From Actinomycetota bacterium (GTDB lineage: Bacteria > Actinomycetota > Thermoleophilia > Solirubrobacterales > JACPNS01), in contig JACQZY010000022.1 in assembly GCA_016213645.1 (NCBI GenBank), positions 1 through 51,761 of the forward strand: a stretch of 51,761 bases of DNA, written 5' to 3'. A model generated the notes under the pieces. The model ran no database searches and had not been told where the DNA came from. It saw only the letters and a list, made by a program, of their open reading frames with translations. Made by a program: the position numbers and the translations under genes. Positions 8,292 to 17,206 of this stretch are shown here, piece after piece. Each line of letters begins with the position of its first letter. The stretch's first letter is position 1.

Positions 8292-10421
8292 TCATATCGC
8301 TCGCAAGTGCAGGCCGTTGGCCCGGGCGCGTAATTTTGACTGCTGTTCCGACTGATCGGCGCGCGCGAGCAGTGTGCAGAAACTGTCATCGGCGGTCGCG
8401 GTTACGCAACCGATGCTCGCCGTCGCAGCGATACCGCCACAGACTTCACGGCGGCACTCGACGATTGCTCGCTCTGCTCGATCGGCCGTCTCGCCCGGTT
8501 CGAAGGATTTATCGTGGGCGATCACCACCACGAACTCGTCACCGCCGCGCCGCGCGACTAGATCCTGCTCGCGGACCGCACCCTTAATCGCCTGCGCGAC
8601 CGCGCGCAGCAGCTGGTCGCCGGTGGTGTGACCGAAGCGGTCATTGACCAGCTTGAAGTTGTCCAGGTCCAGCGCGAGCAGCGACAATTTCCTCCCCTCA
8701 TCGAGCCGACTCAACTCATGCAGGATCCGCGATCGCATCGCCCTCACATTCGCCACTCCGGTAAGTGGATCGACGTCGGTGAGTCGTTCGTTCTCGGCGA
8801 CGAGTCGCCGTCCCCGCGCAACCACGCCCGGCAGCGTGGCGAACAATATTCCCACCACTACGCCGGTCTGCACGAAACGCACGCCATGAAGTTCGGGCAT
8901 CGGCGTGGCTGCGAGGAAGTACCCAAATGACCCCATTGCAATAACGACAAATGCAATCGCCGCTCGCGCGGCAAACGCGCAACAGGCAAGCGCCGCCGGA
9001 ATCATGAAGAAGTCGATCATCGCATTCGCTGCCGGTCCGGCGGTCCCGGTGACGGCAGCCGTTGCGAGTATCGCGGCAGACAGACCTAGTCCTTGCCATT
9101 CGCCGCTCAGCGGACGTCGACCCGCCCAGCCGCAAACACCGGCGAACGCCAGACCGATCACGGCAATCGCCATTCCATGCGTCCCGGTGAACCCGTCGAT
9201 CCTTCCGGCTATGCCAAGCAACGGCGTCGACGCGAGAAGAAAGAAATACGCCGCCAACAGTCGCCATGACGTGCGTCTCACCGAGAGGTCATACGAGGCT
9301 TCCGAATCCGTGGCCGATGCGACCGAAGCGAGCGACCCGATCCGCGCAAGTGGCTGCCGGAAACTCGTTTCCGCGACGGGTTCTTCACGATCATCGACAG
9401 GTAGCCTCCAGGCGACGGATTTCGCGTCGTGCAGGGCATCGTCCGCTCTTGCGAGCAGCTCTTCCGTCGACTCCCCACCGCGTCCGACGATGACTGCCAC
9501 ACCGGCTCCCGGCGCCAGTTCCGGGCACAGCCGCAGTCGAGCGTCGGTCACCGCCCGCTCAACGCGGCCCGCCAGTCGAAGAGCCGAACCGTGATCGAGA
9601 TCCGGCGCAACGATCAAAAACTCATCGCCACCACGACGAGCAAACTGTTGATCCTGCCCGAGCTGCGCTTCGATCGCCTGTGCAACGTCCACAAGCATGC
9701 GATCACCAACGGAATGACCGAACGTGTCATTGACGGACTTGAACCCGTTCAAGTCGAGTGAGATCAGCGCCGGTCCAACGCGTGAAGTATCGCGCTCAGC
9801 AGCGATCCGCGCGTTGAGCCTGTCCCGCAATGCACGCATGTTCAGCGCACCGGTCAACTCGTCATATTCGGAAAGCTCTCTATTGCGCCGCAGGGCGCGA
9901 CCGAGCCGGTGCTGGCCTACACCGATGATCGCCAGAACCGCGGCCGCAACCAGGGCGGACGTGATCGCCCGGTGGACCGGCGTCGCGTCGCCGCCGGTCG
10001 CCACCAGCAGCGCGGATCCGCCGACCGCAAAAAGCGCATATAAAAGCGTCTGTCGAATCGGGAACAAAATGATGGCCAAAATCGCCGGCAGCAATTGGTA
10101 GACCGCATCTGCGCTGTTTGAGTTGTTGTCCACCTGGGGCGGAATCAGCAGCACGACGCACCCGACGACCAGCGCCAGATGGAACCACGGGTATGGATCG
10201 ACGCCGCGACGCCCCATCAGGCTCCAGACCACGGAAAAGCACAGTGGCACCAGACCACCGGCAATCACAGCGATATCCGGTATCGGATTCGGCGCCAGCT
10301 GAAACTTCCAGACCGCAGCCAACATAATCGCCGGAAGCGCGTAGGCAACGGTCGCAAGTCTCCAGAGAAACCGCGGCGTCATGCCCGTGCGCTCTTCCAG
10401 AGTGCACGTCCCTTGAATCAT
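8292..10421 (-). CDS. Membrane diguanylate cyclase with duplicated TM-GGDEF modules (paralogue 2)
   Basis: A 709-residue protein with the same (TM region-GGDEF)2 layout as its neighbour. The N-terminal MTPRFLW aligns with ISPRVLW of paralogue 1. The first GGDEF (in FARRGGDEF) lacks the RxxD inhibitory site. The second (in LVARRGGDEF) has REQD five residues upstream. So in both paralogues only the C-terminal cyclase carries the product-inhibition site. Possible starts are TTG at 10424, ATG at 10421, and ATG at 10382, which has GGAAGAG at plausible spacing. The pair clearly arose by tandem gene duplication after an internal module duplication. The membrane domains resemble no named sensor that I recognise, so the signal is unknown. 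Confidence 0.87.
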   Translation of the reverse strand: MIQGTCTLEERTGMTPRFLWRLATVAYALPAIMLAAVWKFQLAPNPIPDIAVIAGGLVPLCFSVVWSLMGRRGVDPYPWFHLALVVGCVVLLIPPQVDNNSNSADAVYQLLPAILAIILFPIRQTLLYALFAVGGSALLVATGGDATPVHRAITSALVAAAVLAIIGVGQHRLGRALRRNRELSEYDELTGALNMRALRDRLNARIAAERDTSRVGPALISLDLNGFKSVNDTFGHSVGDRMLVDVAQAIEAQLGQDQQFARRGGDEFLIVAPDLDHGSALRLAGRVERAVTDARLRLCPELAPGAGVAVIVGRGGESTEELLARADDALHDAKSVAWRLPVDDREEPVAETSFRQPLARIGSLASVASATDSEASYDLSVRRTSWRLLAAYFFLLASTPLLGIAGRIDGFTGTHGMAIAVIGLAFAGVCGWAGRRPLSGEWQGLGLSAAILATAAVTGTAGPAANAMIDFFMIPAALACCAFAARAAIAFVVIAMGSFGYFLAATPMPELHGVRFVQTGVVVGILFATLPGVVARGRRLVAENERLTDVDPLTGVANVRAMRSRILHELSRLDEGRKLSLLALDLDNFKLVNDRFGHTTGDQLLRAVAQAIKGAVREQDLVARRGGDEFVVVIAHDKSFEPGETADRAERAIVECRREVCGGIAATASIGCVTATADDSFCTLLARADQSEQQSKLRARANGLHLRAI

Positions 10422-10495
10422 CAATATGACTTATCGGCCACGTTGACACGCAGAATCGGCGATTCGCCCGGAATTGGACGTATCGCCGACCCTTG

Positions 10496-10513
10496 TCAAG
10501 TGATTCAAGTGAT
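10496..10513. promoter_or_regulatory. Tandem 9-bp repeat upstream of the diguanylate cyclase genes
   Basis: TCAAGTGAT occurs twice back to back (10496-10504 and 10505-10513). On the minus strand a TTGACA-like hexamer at 10494-10499 overlaps it, so it could be an activator or repressor site for the cyclase operon. The remaining gap down to the MaoC gene shows nothing else. Support is only positional. Confidence 0.3.
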
Positions 10514-10581
10514 CTTGACGCACGCATGACCGCTCCGGGCGGCCGAAATGATCCGTTCGGACTGTGACGCGCGGCGTCCCG

Positions 10582-11115
10582 TTACTCCGAGCGGCGCGGC
10601 ACCAGAACCTTGCGCTGAAACGTCGTGACGATCTCGTTGTGCTGGTTGTAGACGTCGGTGCGCACCTTCACGACGCCGCGGTCGGGCTTGGATTCGCTTG
10701 GGGTCATTTCCAGGACTTCGCTCTCGGTGTAGAGCGTGTCGCCGTGGAAGACCGGCTTGGTGTGCTTTAGACCCTCGGTGGCGAGGTTGGCGATTGCCTT
10801 GCCGGAGACGTCGCGCACGCTCATGCCCAGCGCGATCGAGTAGACGAGGCTGCCGACTACGACGTTGCGGCCCTGCTGCGACTCGGCCGCGTAGCGGTCG
10901 TCGAGGTGCAGCGGGTGATGGTTCATCGTGATCAGGCAGAAGAGGTGGTCATCGGCCTCGGTGATCGTCTTGCCAGGTACGTGCTTGTAGGTCGCGCCCA
11001 GTTCGAAGTCCTCGAAGTAACGCCCGAACGGCACAGAGCCCGATGCCTCGCGGCTGGCCAGATCGAATGTTGTTCCCGTTGTCTCCATAACCGTTGCTTC
11101 AGCGGTCTCAGCCAC
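10582..11115 (-). CDS. MaoC-like enoyl-CoA hydratase/dehydratase
   Basis: A 177-residue single-hotdog protein of the MaoC family, which hydrates enoyl-CoA or dehydrates 3-hydroxyacyl-CoA. The N-terminal GRYFEDFELGATY and the segment ITEADDHLF...NHHPLHLDDRYA match the hydratase-2 signature, where Asp and His activate water; VVVGSLVYS follows as usual. It resembles the mesaconyl-CoA/beta-methylmalyl-CoA hydratase branch, but the substrate is not certain. The start is the GTG at 11115, chosen because AAAGGAG precedes it by five bases. This start overlaps the end of the SCP2 gene by 8 bp, which implies translational coupling. The longer frame to 11199 runs inside the SCP2 gene. Confidence 0.85.
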   Translation of the reverse strand: MAETAEATVMETTGTTFDLASREASGSVPFGRYFEDFELGATYKHVPGKTITEADDHLFCLITMNHHPLHLDDRYAAESQQGRNVVVGSLVYSIALGMSVRDVSGKAIANLATEGLKHTKPVFHGDTLYTESEVLEMTPSESKPDRGVVKVRTDVYNQHNEIVTTFQRKVLVPRRSE

Positions 11116-11464
11116 CTTTTCTCCTTTGTTGCTTTTCAATGACGCGTTGGACCAGTTGCAGCATGCCGCCGCCGCTGGCCTTGATCTTGCCCTGCTCAAA
11201 TGCCTCGGTCCACTCCGTCAAGCCGAAGCGGGGATCGAGCAGCGTGTTGAAGTCTTGGCGCATGACCAGCACGTCGATCATCGCCGGCGAACCGTTGTCC
11301 TTCTCGACCGTCGGGCCGGGAAACGTCAGTTTGTAGAGCTGATGGTCGCCCTTTGCCTGCAAGTCCACGTTGACCACCAGCGCCAGCGACGACAGCGCCG
11401 GGACCGCTTCTATGAAACGGCGGCCGGCTTCTTCGAGCTGTGTCTTGGTGTCGGTCTGGCTCAT
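11108..11464 (-). CDS. SCP2 sterol-carrier-domain protein
   Basis: A 118-residue protein made of one SCP2-like domain: an N-terminal helix, strands around LALVVNVDLQAKGDHQLYKL, then DVLVMRQDFNTLLD and the typical FEQGKIKASGGGMLQLVQRVI ending. SCP2 domains bind lipids or acyl-CoA in a hydrophobic tunnel. Here it lies between the acyl-CoA dehydrogenase gene (32 bp upstream) and the MaoC hydratase gene (8-bp overlap downstream). It probably delivers or buffers a fatty acyl substrate for these two enzymes, which is an inference from context. The ATG is at 11464. Confidence 0.75.
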   Translation of the reverse strand: MSQTDTKTQLEEAGRRFIEAVPALSSLALVVNVDLQAKGDHQLYKLTFPGPTVEKDNGSPAMIDVLVMRQDFNTLLDPRFGLTEWTEAFEQGKIKASGGGMLQLVQRVIEKQQRRKGG

Positions 11465-11496
11465 GGAATCAGTCGTCGCGGGGGGTGTGTGGCGGC

Positions 11497-12717
11497 CTAG
11501 ATCTTGTGCTTCTCGATCAGCTTGCGGCCGATCACCATGCGCTGGATCTCGCTGGTGCCCTCGCCGATCAGCAGCAGCGGCGCGTCGCGGTAGAGGCGCT
11601 CGATCTCGTATTCCTTCGAGTAGCCGTAGCCGCCGTGGATGCGGAACGAGACCTCAACAACCTCTTTGCCGACCTCGCTGGCAAACAACTTGGCCATGCC
11701 GGCTTCCACCTCAGAACGCACACCCGCGTCCTTCAGACGAGCGGCGCGCAGCACCATCAGGCGCGCGGCCTCAAGCTTGGTGCCCATGTCGGCGAGCTTG
11801 AACTGGATCGCCTGGTGCTGGGCGATCGGCTTACCGAAGGTCTTGCGCTCCTGGGCGTACTTGATGCCCAGCTCGAAGGCGCGCTGGGCAATGCCCACGC
11901 CACGCGCGGCCACATTCACGCGGCCTACTTCCAGCGCGTCCATCATCTGAATGAAGCCCTTGTTCAGGCCAACGTCTTCGCCGCCGAGAATGTTCTCGGC
12001 AGGACACTTGTAGCCGTCGTACACGAGCTCAGTGGACTCCACGCCCTTGTAGCCCATCTTCTTGATCTGCGGCGGCACAGTGCAGCCCGCGTACTCGCCG
12101 CTGTTTTCGTGGGCGCCCGGCTCCTTCTCGGTGATGAAGCAGGTCATGCCCTTGTAGGCGGGCGAGGCGTCCTGGTCGGTCTTGACCAGCAGGAAGACGA
12201 GACCGCTGCGCAAGCCGTTTGTGACCCACATCTTCTGGCCGTTGATCTCGTAGTCGCCCGCGGCGGTTTTGACGGCGGAGGTCTTGATCGCCTGAACGTC
12301 ACTGCCGAGCTCCGGCTCGGAAAGGCTGAAGGCGGCGCGAATCTCGCCGGTGGCCATGCGCGGCAGGTACTTCTTCTTCTGGTCGTCGGAACCGAACTTC
12401 ATCAGCAGGTAGCTGCCGATGAAGTGCGTGTTGACGATGCCGGCCACGCTGATCCAGCCGCGCGAAAGCTCCTCCACGATCATCGCGTAGGTCGTGAGAT
12501 CCAGGCCCATGCCGCCGAACTCCTCGGGGATGGTGACGCCGAAAAGCCCGATTTCCTTCATCTGCTCAACGACCTCGTCGGGGAAAGAGTCTTCGTGATC
12601 GTGCTTCTCGGTGACCGGAATCACCTGCTCGTCGACGAACTGGCGCACCATCTCGGTGATCGCACGCTGCTCTTCGGTCTTGTCGATTTGGGCGGCGGTG
12701 AGTGTTCCGGCTTCCAT
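11497..12717 (-). CDS. Acyl-CoA dehydrogenase
   Basis: A 406-residue FAD enzyme that forms the trans-2 double bond of acyl-CoA. The ATG at 12717 is preceded by GAGGA ten bases upstream; the longer frame to 12927 is not supported. The sequence has the full family course: the N-terminal helical domain (EEQRAITEMVRQFVDEQVIP), the FAD-contact segments AFSLSEPELGSD and MWVTNG, the C-terminal helices with RKTFGKPIAQHQA, and IHGGYGYSKEYEIERLYRDA. The Glu in GEGTSEIQR is the expected catalytic base. It resembles short/branched-chain dehydrogenases. It is the first gene of a three-gene operon with SCP2 and MaoC genes. Confidence 0.92.
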   Translation of the reverse strand: MEAGTLTAAQIDKTEEQRAITEMVRQFVDEQVIPVTEKHDHEDSFPDEVVEQMKEIGLFGVTIPEEFGGMGLDLTTYAMIVEELSRGWISVAGIVNTHFIGSYLLMKFGSDDQKKKYLPRMATGEIRAAFSLSEPELGSDVQAIKTSAVKTAAGDYEINGQKMWVTNGLRSGLVFLLVKTDQDASPAYKGMTCFITEKEPGAHENSGEYAGCTVPPQIKKMGYKGVESTELVYDGYKCPAENILGGEDVGLNKGFIQMMDALEVGRVNVAARGVGIAQRAFELGIKYAQERKTFGKPIAQHQAIQFKLADMGTKLEAARLMVLRAARLKDAGVRSEVEAGMAKLFASEVGKEVVEVSFRIHGGYGYSKEYEIERLYRDAPLLLIGEGTSEIQRMVIGRKLIEKHKI

Positions 12718-13203
12718 ATTGATTTGGTCCTCGCGGGTGTTCTCGGTGTGGATTCGGTTTGGAAAATATCTTGCGCGCAGGCAAGCGCGTTCGCGCGTGC
12801 GCCAGATACCGGTGTCGGAACGATTCAACTGCCGGCGCCGCGCAGTTTCGATCGTAAATCCAGGGCAGTCGACAGGGCAGTCGAGCGGCCGTGACGGATC
12901 GTACGAATATGCGCGTGGCGCGCCCACTAAGGGTATCCGGTGGCATCTGGTTATTCAGGCGACCAGGCCGCATATCGACTTCGTCGTGACGAATGACGCG
13001 CACGCCATTCTGGTCGCCGAGCATTCGGCGGCCTTTATTCGCGATTTCGGTTTCGTTGGGCGGCGAATTCGGAATTGTTTGACGGCGATTTCGGAATCGC
13101 TCACCAGCGAATGCGAATCATTCTCCCGATTCCGGATTTTCCGTCAGAATCCGGCGACGGCACAGCAGTCGCTCCCCCCTCTTCGCTAACGTTCCCGCCC
13201 GCT
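12718..13203. promoter_or_regulatory. Divergent intergenic region with imperfect inverted repeat
   Basis: This 486-bp gap separates the divergent acyl-CoA dehydrogenase and sucC genes and must hold both promoters. The clearest element is an imperfect inverted repeat at 12991-13010: GAATGACGCG facing CACGCCATTC (8 of 10 positions match). The same ten bases GAATGACGCG form half of the perfect palindrome upstream of the short-chain dehydrogenase gene at 45684, so one regulator might bind both. The stretch 13040-13165 is rich in GAATC/GATTTCGG motifs. No gene is visible in any frame. Confidence 0.4.
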
Positions 13204-14430
13204 ATGAGGTTCTTTGAATATGAAGCCCGCGAGATCGTCAAGCGCGAGGGCATTCCAGTTACGGACTACGGATTCGTCACCACCGCCGACGAGGCACGCG
13301 AAGTTGCGGCTCGGATCGGTGGGTCGACCGTCATCAAGTCCCAGGTTTTGACCGGCGGCCGCATGAAGGCCGGCGGAGTGCAGTTTGCAGACACGCCGGA
13401 CGAAGCGGCGCAACACGCGGAAAACATCTTGAAGTTGGAGATCAACGGTCACATGCCGCGCGGCGTGCTGGTCGATCCCAAGGCCGCCGTGAAGCAGGAG
13501 TACTACGCCGGCGTCGTCTGGGACGGCATCCGTAAGAAGCCGGTGATGCTGTTCTCCGACATGGGCGGCATCGACATCGAAGAGGTCGCCGAAAAGCACC
13601 CCGACCACGTCGGCCGCGGTCACTTCTCCAACCTCACCGAGCCGCCGGAGTTCCTGGCCAAGGAGGTCATCGCCCAGACCGGCGTGACCGGTAGCCAGCT
13701 CCAGCGCGCCACCCCGATTCTCGCCCGTCTGGCGCGACTGTTCGTGAAGTACGACATGACTTTGGCCGAGATCAACCCGCTCGTGGAGCTGGAGGACGGC
13801 AAGTTCGTGGCGCTTGACGCGCACATGGACATGGAGAACGAAGCGCGTCCGCGCCAAAAGGCGATTCTCAAGGACCTCGGCGTTGCGGATGAAGAGACTC
13901 GCGAGGCTCGCGAGGCAACAGAGTTTGAGATCGCCGGTGAAGCCGTTGACGGTATGGACCACCGTGGCGTGGCCGGCAACGTCACCGAGTTCGACGGCAA
14001 CCTCGGCCTGGTGATCGGCGCCGGCGGCGGTTCGCTGACGCTGTTCGACGCAGTGCGCAAGTACGGCGGCAAGCCTGCCAACTACTGCGAGATCGGCGGC
14101 AACCCGTCCGTGGCAAAGGCCTGCGGCCTGGCCAAGCTGGTGCTCTCCAAGCCCGGCGTGGACAAGATCGCCGTGATGATGTCGATCGTCTCCAACACGC
14201 GTGTGGACATCGTCGCGCGCGGTGTGATCAAAGCCTGTCTGGAGCTAAACATGGACCCGGCTGAGAAGATCGCGATCTTCCGCATTCCGGGCGCCTGGGA
14301 GGACGAGGGCTACAAGATCCTCGACAAGTACGGCGTCGAGTACTGCGACCGCTCTGTCTCTATGCACCAGGCCGCCAAGCGCGCAGTCGAGAAGATTCAA
14401 GGAGACGTACCGACGGGGGCCGCGGCATGA
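13204..14430 (+). CDS. sucC: Succinyl-CoA ligase (ADP/GDP-forming) beta subunit
   Basis: A 408-residue protein starting at the ATG at 13204 with the canonical opening RFFEYEAREIVKREGIPVT. It has an ATP-grasp domain (ITEINPLVELEDG-type segment seen as LAEINPLVELEDG, then LDAHMDMENEARPRQ) followed by the CoA-ligase domain with GAGGGSLTLFDAV, NYCEIGGNPS and the conserved run of VMMSIVSNTRVD. It makes ATP or GTP from succinyl-CoA in the citric acid cycle. Its stop overlaps the start of sucD by 4 bp (ATGA). The frame extension to 13075 lies in the intergenic region and is not included. Confidence 0.92.
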   Translation: MRFFEYEAREIVKREGIPVTDYGFVTTADEAREVAARIGGSTVIKSQVLTGGRMKAGGVQFADTPDEAAQHAENILKLEINGHMPRGVLVDPKAAVKQEYYAGVVWDGIRKKPVMLFSDMGGIDIEEVAEKHPDHVGRGHFSNLTEPPEFLAKEVIAQTGVTGSQLQRATPILARLARLFVKYDMTLAEINPLVELEDGKFVALDAHMDMENEARPRQKAILKDLGVADEETREAREATEFEIAGEAVDGMDHRGVAGNVTEFDGNLGLVIGAGGGSLTLFDAVRKYGGKPANYCEIGGNPSVAKACGLAKLVLSKPGVDKIAVMMSIVSNTRVDIVARGVIKACLELNMDPAEKIAIFRIPGAWEDEGYKILDKYGVEYCDRSVSMHQAAKRAVEKIQGDVPTGAAA

Positions 14431-15350
14431 GCATCCTGCTTACCGAGAACACCACTTTCATCGTTCAGGGCATCACCGGCCGCGAGGCCGTGAACCTGAC
14501 CAGGGAATGCCTGGACTACGGCGTCGGCGCGAAGATTGTCGGCGGCGTGACCCCCGGTCGCAAGGGTCGCGAGGTCCACGGCGTGCCGGTCTTCGACACG
14601 GTCGCGCAGGCCGTGGCGCACCACGGCTCCCCGATCGACGGCTCCGTCGTGACGGTGCCGCCGGCGTTCACCAAGGACGCGGTGCTTGAGGCGCTTGAGC
14701 ACGACATCAAGCTGATCGTGATCGTCACCGAACGCATCCCGCGTCGCGACGTCGCGCAGATGGTGGAGCGCGCCAACGAAAAGGGCGCCCGCATCATCGG
14801 CCCCAACTGCCTGGGCCTGATTGTGCCCGACGTGATCAAGATGGGCGGCATCGGCGGTCCCGCGAAGGACGCCGCAAAGGCATACACGCCGGGTTCGATC
14901 GGCGTGATGTCGCGTTCCGGCGGCATGACGACCGAGATCTCTTCCACTTTGACGGCCGCGGGTCTTGGTCAATCGACCGCCGTCTCGATCGGAGGCGACG
15001 CGATCATCGGCTCCACCTACGCCGAATTGATGCCGCTGTTCGAGGCCGACGAGGAGACGCAGGCGATTGTGATCTACACCGAGCCCGGCGGCCGCATGGA
15101 GGCCGAGCTGGCCAACTGGGTCACCGAAAACCAGTCTCGTCTGCCGATCGTCGCTTTCATGGCCGGCAAGTTCATGGACGAGATGCCCGGCATGAGCTTC
15201 GGCCACGCCGGCACGATCGTCGAGGGCAAGGCCGACACCGCCGCGGAGAAGATCGTACGCCTCCGCGAGGCCGGCATCGCCGTGGCCGAGGAGATCGCCG
15301 AGATCCCCGGACTTGTGAAAGATCTGATCGGAGAGAAGGTGGCATCGTGA
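14427..15350 (+). CDS. sucD: Succinyl-CoA ligase alpha subunit
   Basis: A 307-residue subunit that carries the phosphohistidine intermediate. Visible signatures are FIVQGITGREA at the N-terminus, KIVGGVTPGRKG for CoA binding, GPNCLGLI, SRSGGMTTE, and SFGHAGTIV with the active His near residue 260. It is translationally coupled to sucC (4-bp overlap at its start) and to the downstream ferredoxin gene (4-bp overlap at its end). The enzyme is a heterodimer or tetramer with SucC and belongs to the citric acid cycle. Confidence 0.93.
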   Translation: MSILLTENTTFIVQGITGREAVNLTRECLDYGVGAKIVGGVTPGRKGREVHGVPVFDTVAQAVAHHGSPIDGSVVTVPPAFTKDAVLEALEHDIKLIVIVTERIPRRDVAQMVERANEKGARIIGPNCLGLIVPDVIKMGGIGGPAKDAAKAYTPGSIGVMSRSGGMTTEISSTLTAAGLGQSTAVSIGGDAIIGSTYAELMPLFEADEETQAIVIYTEPGGRMEAELANWVTENQSRLPIVAFMAGKFMDEMPGMSFGHAGTIVEGKADTAAEKIVRLREAGIAVAEEIAEIPGLVKDLIGEKVAS

Positions 15351-15580
15351 GCGCCGTAGCCGAGAACCTGTTCATCAACGTCGAGGTCGACGACTCCGCC
15401 GCCGGTGACCCGGCGATCGTGACCAAGCTTGTCGACGCCTGTCCGGTCGACATCTTCGCCGCCGGCGAGGGTGGCGCGCTGGAGATCGTCACCGGCAACC
15501 TCGACGAATGCGTGCTCTGCAACCTTTGCATCGCCGCCGCGCCCGAGGGCACGGTGCGCGTGATCAAGCTGTACGAGTAG
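15347..15580 (+). CDS. Small [4Fe-4S] ferredoxin, FixX-like cysteine order
   Basis: A 77-residue acidic protein starting with GTG that overlaps the sucD stop (GTGA). Its four Cys are arranged as C32-P...C55-x2-C58-x2-C61, with the CP motif first and the CxxCxxC cluster near the C-terminus. This is the order seen in FixX-like ferredoxins and enough for one [4Fe-4S] cluster. Tight overlap with sucCD suggests that its redox partner is linked to this part of the citric acid cycle, for example a 2-oxoacid:ferredoxin oxidoreductase or an electron-transfer flavoprotein system, but no such gene is in the window. The partner is therefore unknown. Confidence 0.75.
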   Translation: MSAVAENLFINVEVDDSAAGDPAIVTKLVDACPVDIFAAGEGGALEIVTGNLDECVLCNLCIAAAPEGTVRVIKLYE

Positions 15581-15681
15581 CTGCCGGGCCGCGTTCGCGG
15601 CTTGTAAGTGCAGCCGTGGCCCGCTCCGGCGCCAATCACGTTCGCCAACGCGCCGCAGCGACCGACTAGCCTCGCCGAGCA

Positions 15682-17172
15682 GTGAACGCTGAGTTTCAAA
15701 GCTTTCCGGAAATCGTCCGCGAGCTTGCCGAGCGGCCCCCGGGACCGGCTTTGATCGAACTCGCCCGCGACAGATCGAGGCGCGAGTTTTCTTTCGCCGA
15801 GGTGATGGACACGGCGGCGGCCTACGCCGGCGTGTTCACCGCACGCGGCGTTGCGCCCGGCGACGTCGTGCTTTCGCTGATCGGCAACAGGCCGGAATGG
15901 GTTTTCACGATGATGGCCTGCTGGCGCATGGGCGCCGTAGTGCTGCCGTGCAACGAGATGCTGCGCGCCAAGGACCTGCGCCTGCGCGTGGAGGCCGCCG
16001 CGCCGAGGCTGGTGGTCTGTGACGAACGAAACCGCGCCGAGCTGGAATCCTGTGGCTGGAGCGGCGAAACGATTCTCGTGCCGGACCCGTCGCTCGCTTC
16101 ACACGCGCCCGTGCCGGCCGTGGCCGTGGCACCGGTCGACCCCGCCCTGATGATCTTCACCTCCGGCACCACCGGCGAGGCCAAGCCCGTAGTACACACG
16201 CACGGCTGCTTGCCGGGCCAGCGTCTGCAAGCCGAGAACTGGTTCGACGCGCGGCCCGGTGAGGTGGCGTGGTGCACTGCCGCCAGCGGCTGGTCAAAGA
16301 GTGCGCGAAACGTGTTTTTGACCCCCTGGCTTTGCGGTGCGACCGCGGTGCTGCACGACGTGCGCTTCGATCCGGCGGAACGAATGGACACGATCGCCCG
16401 CGAAAACGTGAACGTGCTGTGCATGGCACCCACCGAATACCGCGTGATCGCGCGGCGGCTCGCACTCTCGCCGATCGAATCGCTACGCCACTGCGTCAGC
16501 GCCGGCGAGGCGCTGAACGCCGAAATCTTCGACAACTGGCGTGGCGGACTTGGCGTTGATATCCACGACGGTTACGGACAGACCGAGACCGGCGCGATCA
16601 CCGCCGTGCGCCCGGACGACCCGGTCAAACCCGGATCGATGGGCCGGCCGATGCCCGGCGTGGACGTGCGGATCGTGGACGGTGAACTCTGGGTGGACCC
16701 GGCGACGGTGCCCACGTTCTTTGCCGGATATGGCCGTCCTGACGCGCTTTCGCCACCTGCGCTGCACACCGACCACGACGGCCGTCGCTGGTGGCGCACC
16801 GGCGACTTGGTCACACAAGACGAAGACGACTACCTCTGGTTTGACTCCCGCAACGACGACATCATTCTCTCGGCCGGCTACCGCATCGGTCCGTTCGAGG
16901 TGGAAAGCGCACTGATCTCGCACGAGTCCGTCGCCGAAGCGGCGGCGGTAGCCGCTCCCGACGCCGAGCGCGGCGCCGTAGTGCGCGCGGTGATCGTGCT
17001 GAAAGACGGCTACTCCCCCGGAGACGAACTGGCGCGTGCGCTGCAAGATCATGTGAAAGCGGTCACTGCGCCGTACAAATACCCGCGCATCGTCGAGTTC
17101 GCCGATTCGCTCCCCAAAACCGCCAGCGGCAAGGTGCGGCGGGCCGAGCTGCGGACCAACGGGCCGGACTGA
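15682..17172 (+). CDS. AMP-dependent acyl-CoA synthetase
   Basis: A 496-residue adenylate-forming enzyme that activates a carboxylic acid to acyl-AMP and then to acyl-CoA. The P-loop-like motif [13 protein letters not shown] lies near residues 155-167. Further core motifs are [13 protein letters not shown], and [13 protein letters not shown] at the hinge to the C-terminal lid. The terminal [10 protein letters not shown] contains the catalytic Lys. It resembles medium-chain/acetyl-CoA-synthetase-like enzymes, but the acid is not evident. The start is GTG at 15682, about 100 bp after the ferredoxin gene. The next gene starts 35 bp downstream, so they may share a transcript. Confidence 0.9.
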   Translation: MNAEFQSFPEIVRELAERPPGPALIELARDRSRREFSFAEVMDTAAAYAGVFTARGVAPGDVVLSLIGNRPEWVFTMMACWRMGAVVLPCNEMLRAKDLRLRVEAAAPRLVVCDERNRAELESCGWSGETILVPDPSLASHAPVPAVAVAPVDPALMIFTSGTTGEAKPVVHTHGCLPGQRLQAENWFDARPGEVAWCTAASGWSKSARNVFLTPWLCGATAVLHDVRFDPAERMDTIARENVNVLCMAPTEYRVIARRLALSPIESLRHCVSAGEALNAEIFDNWRGGLGVDIHDGYGQTETGAITAVRPDDPVKPGSMGRPMPGVDVRIVDGELWVDPATVPTFFAGYGRPDALSPPALHTDHDGRRWWRTGDLVTQDEDDYLWFDSRNDDIILSAGYRIGPFEVESALISHESVAEAAAVAAPDAERGAVVRAVIVLKDGYSPGDELARALQDHVKAVTAPYKYPRIVEFADSLPKTASGKVRRAELRTNGPD

Positions 17173-17206
17173 CGACCTCGGGCCGCCCGGCGGCTACGTT
17201 TCATCC

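Noticed and set aside
8131..8295. N-terminal extension of diguanylate cyclase paralogue 1 to an ATG overlapping the upstream stop
   Set aside because: The ATGA overlap is tempting, but the extra 55 residues are Arg/Pro/Ser-rich without pattern, and the start at 8130 gives a length (706) and N-terminus that match the paralogue (709).
11440..12894. Long plus-strand open frame (484 codons) opposite the acyl-CoA dehydrogenase gene
   Set aside because: It is the antisense shadow of a gene with strong family motifs, rich in Leu/His/Val from reverse codons, and has no motifs of its own.
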